Shown here: positions 33,465 through 41,865 of the stretch, one piece after another
Position numbering within the stretch: the first letter of the stretch is position 1
Layout of the letters: each line of letters opens with the position of its first letter
Origin: CADCVT01 sp036389155
GTDB lineage: Bacteria > Actinomycetota > Thermoleophilia > Solirubrobacterales > Solirubrobacteraceae
Assembly: GCA_036389155.1 (NCBI GenBank)
Contig: DASVQN010000025.1
Location: forward strand, 17,389-81,388
DNA: 64,000 nucleotides
Direction: 5' to 3'
The notes under the pieces: model-generated
Told to the model about the DNA's origin: nothing
Database searches by the model: none
The model's input: the letters and a program-made list of their open reading frames with translations, nothing else
Position numbers and translations under genes: made by a program

Positions 33465-36400
33465 TGTCGTACGTCGAGCTCCACGCGCACTCCGCCTTCT
33501 CGTTCCTGGACGGGGCGAGCCTTCCCGGCGAGCTGGCCGGCGCCGCGGTCGAGGCCGGCTACGGGGCGATGGCGCTCACCGACCACAACGGCGTCTACGG
33601 GTCGATGGAGTTCGCGCAGGCTGCGCAGGCGCTCGGGCTGCGCGCGCTGCACGGGGCGGAGGTGGATGTGGTGGACGCGCCGGTCGGGCCGCACCGGCGC
33701 GAGGCGCCGCCGCCGTCGCGGCACGTGACGCTGCTCGTCCGCGACGCGCGCGGCTGGAGCAACCTGTGCCGGCTGTTGACCCGCGCCCACGCGCACGTGC
33801 GCGCGCCCGAGGGCGGGCCGATCGTCGACTCGCCGCGCGTGACGCTCGCGGATCTGGAGGAGCACGTGGAGGGGCTCGTGTGCCTGAGCGGGTGCGCGCG
33901 CGACGGCGTGCGCGACGAGCCGACGATGCGCCGTCTGCTCGGCGCGTTCGGGCGCGACGCGTTCCGGGTCGAGCTCCAGCGGCCGTTCCAGCGCCACGAT
34001 CGTGCGCTCAACCGCGGGCTCGCGTCGCTCGCCGAGCGGCTCGGGGTGCCGTGCGTGGCGACGGGCAACGTCCATGCGCACACGCGGGCGCGGGCCCGGC
34101 TGCAGGACGCCTTCGTCGCCGTCCGCGAGCACACGACGCTGGACGCCTCCGAGCCGCTGCGGCGCGGCAACCACGCGCACGTGCTGGCGTCGCCGGCGGC
34201 GATGGCGGCGCGGTTCGCCGACCACCCCGAGGCCGTGGCGGAGACGGTGCGGCTGGCGGAGACGCTCGAGTTCGACCTGTCTCACGACCTCGGCTACCGG
34301 TATCCCGGGGCGGAGGACGCGGGGTCCGACCGGCGGCTGGCCGAGACGTGCCGGGCGTGCTTCGAGGAGCGCTACCCGCGCGGGTCGACGGTGCGCGCGC
34401 CGTCGGGGCGGCTGCTGCGCGCCGAGGCGGCCGAGCGGCTGGAGACCGAGCTGCGGCTGATCGCCGGGCTCGGGCTGTCGGGGTTCTTCAACCTGCACCA
34501 CGAGCTGCTCGAGCTGGCGCGCGAGGTCGCGTGCGAGGTGCGCGGTCCCTCGCTCGCGCGTCAGGTGCTGCCGCCGGGCCGCGGGCGCGGGTCGTCGGTG
34601 TCGTCGATCGTCTGCTACCTGACCGGGCTCTCGCACGTCGATCCCGTCCAGAACGAGCTGCTGCTCGGGCGCTTCCTCAACGAGGAGATCACGTCGCTGC
34701 CCGACATCGACCTCGACTTCCCGCGCGACGTGCGCGAGGTCCTGCTCCCGCGCATCCACGACCGCTACGGCCGCGACCGCTCCGCGCTCGTGGCCGCCTT
34801 CCCGACGTACAAGGCGCGCGGTGCGATCCGCGAGCTCGGCAAGGCCCTGGGCCTGCCGCCGGGGGAGATCGAGCGCGTGGCGCGCGGGGCCGAGGGGTTC
34901 GGGCGCGTCGGCGACGACATCGAGACCACCCTCGGGGTCGAGCGGTTGGAGGACGTCGGCGACGCGGAGGCCGCGTCCGGGCTGGCCGCGGCCGCTCGCG
35001 GCGGCGGCTCCGGCGGCGCGGGCGGGGCGGGCGCCGCGGGCGCCGCGGGCGGCGGCCCTTCCCGCTGGGCGTGGCTCAAGGCGCTCGCCGACGAGGCCTA
35101 CGGCCTGCCGCGCCATCTGTCGCAGCACTCCGGCGGCATGATCGTCTCGACCCGCCCGCTCGTCGACTGCTGCCCCGTCGTGCCCGCCTCGATGACCGGG
35201 CGCCAGATGGTGCAGTGGGACAAGGACTCGTGCGCGGACGCGGGCTTTCTGAAGATCGACCTGCTCGGGCTGGGGATGCTGTCGGCCGTCGAGCGGACGG
35301 TCGACCACATCGCGCGGCGCACGGGCGAGGTCATCGACCTGTCGCGGATCCCGTTCGACGACCCCGAGACGTTCACGATGATCCAGGAGGCCGACACGAC
35401 CGGCGTCTTCCAGATCGAGAGCCGGGCGCAGATGGCGTCCCTGCGGCGGACGCGCCCGCAGACGCTCGAGGAGCTGACGATCCAGGTGGCGATCGTGCGC
35501 CCGGGGCCGATCCAGGGCGGCGCGGTCAACCCGTACATCGAGCGCCGCCAGCGGCTGCGCGAGGACCCCGACTTCGAGATCCCGTACGACCACCCATCGC
35601 TCGAGCCCGTGCTCAAGGAGACCCTCGGCGCGATCATCTTCCAGGACCAGGTGATCGAGGTGGCGATGGCGTTCGCCGGCTTCTCGCCCGGTGACGCGGA
35701 GGGCCTGCGCCGCGCGATGAGCCGCAAGCGGTCGGAGGCGGCGATCATGGCCCACCACGACCGCTTCGTCCGCGGGGCGATGGAGCGCCACCCCGACGTC
35801 GACGAGGCGCTCGCCGAGCGCGTGTGGGGGATGGTCGTCGGCTTCTCGGGCTTCGGGTTCCCGAAGGCCCACGGTGCGGCGTTCGGCCTGCTCGCCTACC
35901 AGTCGACCTGGCTCCGCGTCCACCACCCGCTCGAGTTCGTCTGCGGCCTGCTCGACGAGCAGCCGATGGGCTTCTACCCACCGGACTCCCTGATCCACGA
36001 GGCGCAGCGAAGGGGCCTCGAGGTCCTGCCGCCGGACATCAACCGCAGCAAGGTCCTCTGCGCCATCGAGTCTGACGGCCGCTCGACGCGCCTGGCATCG
36101 TCCTCGGTCGCTCGCGTGCCGGGGCACGCCACGCTCCCTGCGTCCTCCCCAGGCACGACGATCGGGCCGCCAGACGGCCGCGCCGAGGGCTCTTCCGCTG
36201 CGATCCGCGTCGGCCTCGGGTACGTGCTCGGCGTCCGCGCCGACGAGGTTGCGGCGCTCGTCGCCGCTCGCCAGGAGGGCGGGCCTTTCCGGTCGCTGGA
36301 GGACCTCGCCTCGCGCGCCGGCGCCGGACGGGCGGCGCTGGAGCGGCTCGCTTGGTCGGGCGCGTGCGACGCCCTCGCAGGCGACCGGCGGACGGCGCTC

Positions 36401-37087
36401 TGGCAGCTCGGCGTCGCCGCGCCCGGGCGACGGGTCGACGGGGGCGCCGTCCAGCTGTCGCTGCCGCTCGGGCTCCCCGCGCCGCCGCGGCTGCGGAAGG
36501 TCGGCGCGTGGGAGGAGATGCTCGCCGACTACGGCGCGACCGGGGTCAGCGCGCGCGTGCATCCGCTCGGGCTTCTGCGTCCGGCGCTCGCCGAGCGCGG
36601 GATGGCGACGAGCGCGGACCTCGACCGCCTGCCGCACGGCGCGGACGTCCGCATCGGCGGGCTCGTCGTCGCGCGCCAGCGGCCGGGGACCGCGAAGGGG
36701 ATCGTGTTCATGCTGCTCGAGGACGAGCTCGGGACGGTGAACCTCATCGTCACGCCGGACATCTACGAGCGCGATCGCCTGGCCGTGCGCGTCGAGCCGC
36801 TCGTCGTCGCCGAGGGCAAGCTCGAGAAGTTCGCGTCCGGCGGCGGCGCGGTGAACATCCTCATCCGGCGCCTGACCGCGCTCGACCGCCCCGACGACGC
36901 GCCCGCGGAGGTGCACGAGCTGCCGGCGGCGATCGGCGGGACAGCCCGCGAGCCGCTGCCCGAGGGCGTCGAGCCCTTCCCGGTCCCGGCCGAGGAGGTG
37001 CCCGCGGCGGCCGCCGCCGCCGGAGCGGGCGACTTCCGCGCCGTCGCGCCGCCGGTCATGTCGTTCACGCGAGGGAGGTCGCGGTGA
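33464..37087 (+). CDS. dnaE2: Error-prone DNA polymerase III alpha subunit DnaE2
   Basis: 1207 residues from GTG 33464, matching the usual DnaE2 N-terminus SYVELHAHSAFSFLDGAS (PHP domain). PDIDLDF near residue 415 carries catalytic Asp residues. GFPKAHGAAFGLLAYQ and the finger/helix-hairpin-helix region follow, and the C-terminal OB fold (RIGGLVVARQRPGT, LEDELGTVNLIV) is complete. It performs SOS-induced mutagenic synthesis with ImuB. Two parts are unusual: a Gly/Ala-rich stretch near residues 510-533, and an in-frame extra block near residues 870-905 of a different codon style, flanked by direct repeats (see the repeat entry). Together they make the protein longer than the roughly 1050-1100 residues I expect. 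No other gene is coupled downstream. Confidence 0.95.
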   Translation: MSYVELHAHSAFSFLDGASLPGELAGAAVEAGYGAMALTDHNGVYGSMEFAQAAQALGLRALHGAEVDVVDAPVGPHRREAPPPSRHVTLLVRDARGWSNLCRLLTRAHAHVRAPEGGPIVDSPRVTLADLEEHVEGLVCLSGCARDGVRDEPTMRRLLGAFGRDAFRVELQRPFQRHDRALNRGLASLAERLGVPCVATGNVHAHTRARARLQDAFVAVREHTTLDASEPLRRGNHAHVLASPAAMAARFADHPEAVAETVRLAETLEFDLSHDLGYRYPGAEDAGSDRRLAETCRACFEERYPRGSTVRAPSGRLLRAEAAERLETELRLIAGLGLSGFFNLHHELLELAREVACEVRGPSLARQVLPPGRGRGSSVSSIVCYLTGLSHVDPVQNELLLGRFLNEEITSLPDIDLDFPRDVREVLLPRIHDRYGRDRSALVAAFPTYKARGAIRELGKALGLPPGEIERVARGAEGFGRVGDDIETTLGVERLEDVGDAEAASGLAAAARGGGSGGAGGAGAAGAAGGGPSRWAWLKALADEAYGLPRHLSQHSGGMIVSTRPLVDCCPVVPASMTGRQMVQWDKDSCADAGFLKIDLLGLGMLSAVERTVDHIARRTGEVIDLSRIPFDDPETFTMIQEADTTGVFQIESRAQMASLRRTRPQTLEELTIQVAIVRPGPIQGGAVNPYIERRQRLREDPDFEIPYDHPSLEPVLKETLGAIIFQDQVIEVAMAFAGFSPGDAEGLRRAMSRKRSEAAIMAHHDRFVRGAMERHPDVDEALAERVWGMVVGFSGFGFPKAHGAAFGLLAYQSTWLRVHHPLEFVCGLLDEQPMGFYPPDSLIHEAQRRGLEVLPPDINRSKVLCAIESDGRSTRLASSSVARVPGHATLPASSPGTTIGPPDGRAEGSSAAIRVGLGYVLGVRADEVAALVAARQEGGPFRSLEDLASRAGAGRAALERLAWSGACDALAGDRRTALWQLGVAAPGRRVDGGAVQLSLPLGLPAPPRLRKVGAWEEMLADYGATGVSARVHPLGLLRPALAERGMATSADLDRLPHGADVRIGGLVVARQRPGTAKGIVFMLLEDELGTVNLIVTPDIYERDRLAVRVEPLVVAEGKLEKFASGGGAVNILIRRLTALDRPDDAPAEVHELPAAIGGTAREPLPEGVEPFPVPAEEVPAAAAAAGAGDFRAVAPPVMSFTRGRSR
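36074..36181 (+). repeat. In-frame palindromic segment flanked by 9-bp direct repeats inside dnaE2
   Basis: GACGGCCGC occurs at 36074-36082 and again at 36173-36181, exactly 99 bp (33 codons) apart. The segment between is palindromic. CTGGCATCGTC (36092-36102) faces GACGAT (36157-36162) plus GCCAG (36169-36173), and GCGTGCC (36114-36120) faces GGCACGC (36123-36129). It encodes a Ser/Ala/Pro/Arg-rich block with codons (TCT, GCA, CCT, CCA) rarer in the flanking gene. It lies where DnaE2 proteins normally run straight from the INRS region into the GLGYV motif. This looks like an in-frame mobile or palindromic element. Confidence 0.6.
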
Positions 37088-37144
37088 GCGCCGCCGACGG
37101 CGGGGGATCGCCCGGCCGCGCGGCTGGGTAAGCTCGCGGCGCAT

Positions 37145-37630
37145 ATGGCAGCCCTCGCTTTCGTCCTCCTCTTCGTCGTGCTCGGCCTGGGCGTCGTGCT
37201 GGCCGCGATGCGCAGCGGCCGCCGAGGCCCGCTGCTGAGCTCGGACAGCCGCGCCGGCCGGCGCCTCGTCGTCCTGTTCACGATCGCCACCGCGGCGCTG
37301 TTCGGGGTCGGGATCCCCGTCGCCGTCGGCTTCCTCAACGGCGACGAGCAGTCGAAGGAGGCCCAGAGCGGCGTCGAGCTGACGAACGACCAGAAGAAGG
37401 GCCGCGAGATGTTCGGCCACTCGTGCGGGCAGTGCCACACGCTGCGCGCGGCGAACGCCGTCGGCACCGTCGGGCCGAGCCTCGACGCGCTCCGCCCGCC
37501 GAAGAACCTCGTCCTCGACGCGATCGCGAAGGGTCGCGCGCGCGGCCAGGGCCAGATGCCCGCGCTGCTGTACGAGGGCCAGGAGGCGCGGCAGGTCGCG
37601 GACTTCGTGGCCGCCGTCGCCGGCCGCTAG
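37145..37630 (+). CDS. Membrane-anchored c-type cytochrome
   Basis: 161 residues. Two hydrophobic segments (about residues 3-21 and 42-62) anchor the protein. The C-terminal 85 residues form a class I cytochrome c domain with the haem site CGQCH near residue 98 and the axial Met in GQGQMPALLYEGQE. It carries electrons outside the membrane, for example to a terminal oxidase, but no oxidase genes are adjacent. A TAAGCT element at 37129-37134, ten bases before the ATG, could be the -10 of a promoter giving an almost leaderless message. A CGGCCGC/GCGGCCG stem spans the stop codon. Confidence 0.88.
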   Translation: MAALAFVLLFVVLGLGVVLAAMRSGRRGPLLSSDSRAGRRLVVLFTIATAALFGVGIPVAVGFLNGDEQSKEAQSGVELTNDQKKGREMFGHSCGQCHTLRAANAVGTVGPSLDALRPPKNLVLDAIAKGRARGQGQMPALLYEGQEARQVADFVAAVAGR

Positions 37631-37704
37631 GCGCGGCCGCCGCGCGCCCTCGCGCCGCGATGCGCCCGCAACGCAGCCCTCCACTTGCCATAAGTCTGGT
37701 GTGT

Positions 37705-37732
37705 TTGCAGGACTTTCTGCCGGTGCTACGAT
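37705..37732 (+). promoter_or_regulatory. Promoter of the riboswitch transcript
   Basis: TTGCAG (37705-37710), a 16-base spacer and TACGAT (37727-37732) resemble a sigma70-type promoter. Transcription would begin near 37739, just where the conserved riboswitch sequence starts. Confidence 0.6.
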
Positions 37733-37737
37733 CCCGG

Positions 37738-37893
37738 CCGTTGGACCGCTGAGTCCCATCCGGACCGGGTGCCAGGATGCGCACGGGCCGCTGGGAGCGG
37801 GGGACCCACTGTTGGGGCGAATCTTCTCGGCAACGAGACGTAGCGCAGCTCTTCCGGCGCGAGCCCGTCAGCTAACCCCGTAAGCCGACGGAA
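37738..37893 (+). promoter_or_regulatory. c-di-AMP (ydaO/yuaA-type) riboswitch
   Basis: The 278-base gap before the gene at 37910 contains the hallmark ydaO/yuaA elements in order. GAGCGGGGGACCCA is at 37795-37808, TTGGGGCGAATC at 37812-37823, GCTCTTCCGG near 37848-37857, and GCCCGTCAGCTAACC with CGTAAGC at 37863-37885. These match the conserved core of the B. subtilis ydaO leader, which binds two c-di-AMP molecules and usually switches genes off. A ribosome site (AGAGGA, 37894-37899) follows at once, ten bases before the ATG. No terminator stem is obvious, so control may be at translation or by an alternative fold. Boundaries are approximate. Confidence 0.92.
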
Positions 37894-37909
37894 AGAGGAA
37901 CGAGACCGC

Positions 37910-38347
37910 ATGAGCCAGACGGCTGCGCGCCCCTGGTGGGCTGAAGTGGAGCACCTCCGCCCGGACGAGGACGGGGGGACGGCCGAGCGCCCGCGCGCGA
38001 AGCGCTTCGAGCGCCGCGGGTCCCATGCCGGGCGCCCCACGGCGGCGCGCCCCGCGCGCCCCGAGCCCGAGGTCTGGCTCGAGGACGCCGAGCCGACGCC
38101 CCCGCCCAAGCCGCAGCAGCGGCGCACGATCGAGATCCGCGGCCAGGTCGACCGCGTGCACGGCGTCGCGCCCGTCCCGTCGCCCGGCCCGCAGCGCATC
38201 CGCGGCCGCCGCGCCGACGAGCGCGTCGGCCCGCGCCCGGACAAGATCGCGCTCTGGGCCGTCCTCCTCGGCCTGCTCCTCATCCTCGTCGCCGTGATCA
38301 GCAGCCCGAGCGCGGACGCCGCGGCGCTCCTCGCCGGCTGGCTGTAG
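37910..38347 (+). CDS. Unknown single-pass membrane protein under c-di-AMP control
   Basis: This 145-residue protein is not recognised. The first 115 residues are Pro/Arg/Glu-rich and probably disordered (SQTAARPWWAEVEHL at the start, then PPPKPQQRRTIEIRG). One hydrophobic helix follows (ALWAVLLGLLLILVAVIS, about residues 116-133), then a short tail SPSADAAALLAGWL. There is no signal peptide, so it should be tail-anchored or N-in with its bulk in the cytoplasm. It is the only gene behind the c-di-AMP riboswitch, so it likely serves cell-wall or osmotic homeostasis, the usual sphere of c-di-AMP. No catalytic motif is seen. Confidence 0.65.
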   Translation: MSQTAARPWWAEVEHLRPDEDGGTAERPRAKRFERRGSHAGRPTAARPARPEPEVWLEDAEPTPPPKPQQRRTIEIRGQVDRVHGVAPVPSPGPQRIRGRRADERVGPRPDKIALWAVLLGLLLILVAVISSPSADAAALLAGWL

Positions 38348-38452
38348 GCGTCGCGGGCCCGCCCGCGGCGCTCGGCGCCGGCCGGCCGTAGGACCGCCGG
38401 GCCACGAAGCCGCGACCGGCGGGCCAGCGTCCACGGGCTAGTCTGCCCGCTC

Positions 38453-39790
38453 ATGCCCGACCAGCCCGAAACGGCACAGGACGTCCTGAGCCTGTGCGAC
38501 GAGCGCGACATCCGCTTCGTCCGCCTCTGGTTCACCGACGTCCTCGGGCACCTGAAGTCCTTCAGCATCGGCCGCGACCAGCTCGAGCAGGCGCTGGAGC
38601 AGGGCGCCTCCTTCGACGGCTCGAGCATCACGGGCTTCAACCCGGTCGAGGAGTCGGACATGATCGCCATGCCCGACCCGCGCACGTTCGCGACGCTCCC
38701 GTGGCGCCCCGCCGAGCACGGCGTCGCGCGCATCTTCTGCGACATCCTCACCCCGGAGCGCACCCCATACGAGGGCGACCCGCGGTACGTCCTGCGGCGC
38801 GCGATCGACCGCATGCAGCAGCTCGGCTTCGACGCGCTGCACGTCGGCGTCGAGCCCGAGTACTTCCTGTTCAAGGAGCGCGGCTCCACCGAGCCCCTGG
38901 ACTCCGGCGGCTACTTCGACCTGACGACGCTCGACGCCGGGAGCGACGTCCGCCGCGAGACGATCCTCGGCCTCGAGCAGCTCGGCATCGCCGTGGCCAC
39001 CAGCCACCACGAGGGCGGCCCGAGCCAGCACGAGATCGCCCTCGGCGCCACCGACGCCCTCCAGGCCGCCGACAACGTCGTCACCAGCCGCATCACCGTC
39101 AAGGAGTACGCCCTGAAGGAGGGCTGGCACGCGACGTTCATGCCCAAGCCGCTCGAGGGCGAGAACGGCTCCGGCATGCACACCCACCTGAGCCTCCACA
39201 AGGACGGCGCCAACGCGTTCTTCGACGCCGACGACCCGTACGGCCTGAGCGACGTCGGCCGCGGCTTCATCGCCGGCCAGCTGCGCCACGCACGCGAGCT
39301 CAGCGCCGTGTTCGCCCAGTGGGTCAATTCCTACAAGCGCCTCGTCCCCGGCTTCGAGGCGCCGGTGTACGTCGCGTGGTCGCGGCGCAACCGCTCCGCG
39401 CTCGTCCGCGTCCCTCCGCACCGCGCCGGCGCCGAGCAGCACACGCACATGGAGCTGCGCTGCCCGGACCCCGCGTGCAACCCGTACCTGACGTTCGCGG
39501 CGCTCCTCCACGCCGGTCTGGAGGGGATCGAGAAGGGCTACGAGCTCCCCGAGCCGATGGAGAAGAACCTCTACCACCTCAGCCCCGACGACCGCCGCCG
39601 CCTGGGGATCGAGCAGCTGCCCGAGACGCTGGGCGAGGCGATCGAGATCGCGGCCGAGTCCGAGCTCGTGCTCCGCACGCTCGGCGAGCACATGTTCAAC
39701 CGCTTCGTCGAGATCAAGCGCCAGGAGTGGGAGGACTACCGCGTGCAGGTGACCAGGTGGGAACTCGAGCGCTACTTGCCGGTGCTCTAG
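38453..39790 (+). CDS. glnA: Glutamine synthetase type I
   Basis: 445 residues, the length of the GSI-alpha subgroup. GASFDGSSITGF and VEPEYFLFKE belong to the beta-grasp and ATP/metal sites. GSGMHTHLSL, FVQ-like FAQWVNSYKRLVPG and AWSRRNRSALVRVP carry metal and glutamate ligands. NLYHLSPDDRR lies at the position of the adenylylation loop, but modification cannot be judged. It makes glutamine from glutamate, ammonia and ATP. TAGTCT at 38439-38444 could be a -10 for a leaderless message. A 34-bp overlap links it to the next gene. The second, more divergent paralogue at 57457 is probably not a true glutamine synthetase. Confidence 0.9.
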   Translation: MPDQPETAQDVLSLCDERDIRFVRLWFTDVLGHLKSFSIGRDQLEQALEQGASFDGSSITGFNPVEESDMIAMPDPRTFATLPWRPAEHGVARIFCDILTPERTPYEGDPRYVLRRAIDRMQQLGFDALHVGVEPEYFLFKERGSTEPLDSGGYFDLTTLDAGSDVRRETILGLEQLGIAVATSHHEGGPSQHEIALGATDALQAADNVVTSRITVKEYALKEGWHATFMPKPLEGENGSGMHTHLSLHKDGANAFFDADDPYGLSDVGRGFIAGQLRHARELSAVFAQWVNSYKRLVPGFEAPVYVAWSRRNRSALVRVPPHRAGAEQHTHMELRCPDPACNPYLTFAALLHAGLEGIEKGYELPEPMEKNLYHLSPDDRRRLGIEQLPETLGEAIEIAAESELVLRTLGEHMFNRFVEIKRQEWEDYRVQVTRWELERYLPVL

Positions 39791-40650
39791 CGGCGAGCGC
39801 CCTCGCGGGCGCCGCGGCCGCCCCCGCCCTGGCCAAGGACCCGGGCCGGTGGAAGCTCGCCCGCGTGTCGAGGCCGTCGCTCGACTACAACCAGGGCGTC
39901 GCCGCGTCGCCCGGCCGCGCGCTCTTCTTCACGGGCACGAACGGCCTGTTCGCGACGACCGCGGGGCTGAAGGAGAACGCGCGCGCGACCCCCGCGATCC
40001 CGCCGGAGGTCACCGCGACCGAGGGCTATGACCACGTCGGCGACCTCGCCTACGACGGCGCCGAGGGCGGCCGCCTGCTCCTCCCGCTCGAGTGCTACCA
40101 GGTGGGCGGCGAGAACGCCGGCAACCACTGCGGCACCGGGTCGATCGCGGTCGCCGATCCCCTCACCCTGCGCTGGCGCTACTACGTCAAGCTCGACCCC
40201 ACCGACATCAAGAAGGCGATGTGGGCCGAGGTCTCCACCGACGGCCGCTCGCTCTTCACGCAGGACGGCGCGGACCTCCTGCGCTACGACCTGACGCAGA
40301 TCAGCGAGGCCAACGCCGCGCCGCTCGGCCCCCAGCTCAAGCCGGCCGCGCGGATCGAGAACGCGTTCCCGTTCGGGGGCGCGACGGGCGTCGCCTTCTA
40401 CAAGGGCCGCCTCCTCGCGGCGGAGTACGACGGCAACCGCTTCCGCGTGTGGCGCATCGACCCGACCACGGGCAAGCAGCGCCTGGAGATCGAGCGCCGG
40501 ATCTTCGGCGAGTCCGAGGGCCTGGCCGTCGCGCGCGTGCGCGGCGGGCTCCTGCAGTGGCTCGTCGCGCCGATCAGCTTCGGCCACGACCCGACCTACG
40601 GCAAGGGCAACAGCGCGCTCCTCTCGTTCATCCCGAGGAGCACCGGCTAG
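39757..40650 (+). CDS. Secreted beta-propeller-like protein, function unknown
   Basis: 297 residues from GTG 39757, inside the end of glnA in another frame. This is the only start that gives the clear signal peptide (TRALLAGALAASALAGAAAAPALA). The mature part has alternating strand-like blocks such as GRALFFTGTNGLFATT, YDHVGDLAYDG, DGRSLFTQDGADLLRYDL and FYKGRLLAAEYDGNRFRVW, suggesting a small beta-propeller. Two Cys (LECYQVGG, NHCGTGS) are spaced to form a disulfide. No catalytic residues are apparent. The gene overlaps glnA by 34 bp and the convergent MFS gene by 4 bp. Confidence 0.65.
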   Translation: MGTRALLAGALAASALAGAAAAPALAKDPGRWKLARVSRPSLDYNQGVAASPGRALFFTGTNGLFATTAGLKENARATPAIPPEVTATEGYDHVGDLAYDGAEGGRLLLPLECYQVGGENAGNHCGTGSIAVADPLTLRWRYYVKLDPTDIKKAMWAEVSTDGRSLFTQDGADLLRYDLTQISEANAAPLGPQLKPAARIENAFPFGGATGVAFYKGRLLAAEYDGNRFRVWRIDPTTGKQRLEIERRIFGESEGLAVARVRGGLLQWLVAPISFGHDPTYGKGNSALLSFIPRSTG

Positions 40651-41846
40651 CGCGGCTGCCCGCGAAGGCGCCAGACGTCGGGCACGGCGAGGAGGACGAG
40701 GGCCGACCCGATCATCAGCCCGAACGCGAGCCACAGCGCGGTGGCCAGGCCGATGCCGGCCGCCACCGATCCCCACACCGCCAACCCGAACGGGTAGAAG
40801 GCGTACGACGCGAACCAGTCGTACGAGCTTACGCGCGACAGCGACTCGCCCGGGATGTTGCGCTGCAGCGTCGACTCCCAGACGGACATCCCGATCATCA
40901 GCCCGACGCCGCACAGCAGTGCGCCGAACGCGAGCACCGCGAGGGGCGCGTTCGCGGCGAGGAAGGCGAGCGGCAGGGCGAACAGCCCCTCGCACAGCGA
41001 GACGACGACGAGCGGCCGGCGCGGCTCGATCCGCGTCGCGACGACGCTGCCCAGGATCGCGCCGACGCCGATCGAGCCGAGCACGACGCCCCACGGCCCA
41101 GCGCCCCCGAGCTCGCGGTCGGCGTACACCGGCCCGAGCGCGCTCCACGCCGCCCACAGCATGTTGCCGATCGCGAAGTAGGCGACGAACGCCACGACCC
41201 AGCGGCGCGCGACGAACGCCGTCCATCCCGCGCGCAGGTCGGCCAGGAAGGAGGTCGCCTCGCGCGCGGCGCGCTCGGGGACGCGCAGCAGCGTCAGGCA
41301 GACGGCGCTCACACCGAAGGTCGCCGCGTCGACGGCGATCGCCCACCCCGCGCCCGCGCCCGCGACGATGAGCCCGGCCAGCAGCGGCCCGGCGATCTCG
41401 CTCCCGGAGTTCGCGGCGGACCGCAGCGCGTTGGCCTGCTGGATCTCCTCCGCCGGCACGACCTCCGGCAGCAGGCCGGTCGAGGCGGGATTGAAGAAGC
41501 CGGTCGCCGCGCCCGCCACGCCGGCGAGCACGGCGAGCGCCCAGACCTCCGCGACGCCGGTCACGAGCAGCGTGGCCATCGCGCCCCACGTCGCGACACG
41601 GACGAGGTCGGCCGCGATCATCACGCGGCGGCGCGACAGCCGGTCGGCGACCACGCCGCCCGCGAGAACCGTGGCGGCGAACGGGAGCATCGCCGCCGCG
41701 AGGACGAGCCCGACCGCCGACGCCGAGCCGCCGAGCTCCAGCACCGCGAACGCGAGCGCGACCGACACCATCCGGTCGCCCATGACCGACACGGCCTGGC
41801 CGGTGAGCAGGAGCCGGAAGTCGCGTCGCCCGAAGACCTCGGGCAC
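40647..41846 (-). CDS. Major facilitator superfamily transporter
   Basis: 399 residues from GTG 41846, with twelve predicted helices. The cytoplasmic loop after helix 2 reads VVADRLSRRRVMI, the classic MFS motif A. FFNPASTGLLPEVVPAEEIQQANALRS is typical of the enterobactin-exporter-like EntS/drug-efflux group. It is probably an exporter of small molecules; the substrate is unknown. It is preceded 20 bp upstream on the same strand by the YyaL-type gene, so the two likely form an operon. Confidence 0.85.
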   Translation of the reverse strand: MPEVFGRRDFRLLLTGQAVSVMGDRMVSVALAFAVLELGGSASAVGLVLAAAMLPFAATVLAGGVVADRLSRRRVMIAADLVRVATWGAMATLLVTGVAEVWALAVLAGVAGAATGFFNPASTGLLPEVVPAEEIQQANALRSAANSGSEIAGPLLAGLIVAGAGAGWAIAVDAATFGVSAVCLTLLRVPERAAREATSFLADLRAGWTAFVARRWVVAFVAYFAIGNMLWAAWSALGPVYADRELGGAGPWGVVLGSIGVGAILGSVVATRIEPRRPLVVVSLCEGLFALPLAFLAANAPLAVLAFGALLCGVGLMIGMSVWESTLQRNIPGESLSRVSSYDWFASYAFYPFGLAVWGSVAAGIGLATALWLAFGLMIGSALVLLAVPDVWRLRGQPR

Positions 41847-41865
41847 GAGCCGCCTCCTGGGCGCG

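Noticed and set aside
33302..37759. A minus-strand open frame of about 1485 codons opposite dnaE2
   Set aside because: Shadow of dnaE2; low-complexity composition and no family resemblance.
38453..39790. Reading the glnA product as an adenylylated GSI-beta enzyme
   Set aside because: The length of 445 residues and lack of a clear insertion favour the alpha type; a Tyr at the loop is not enough to claim modification.
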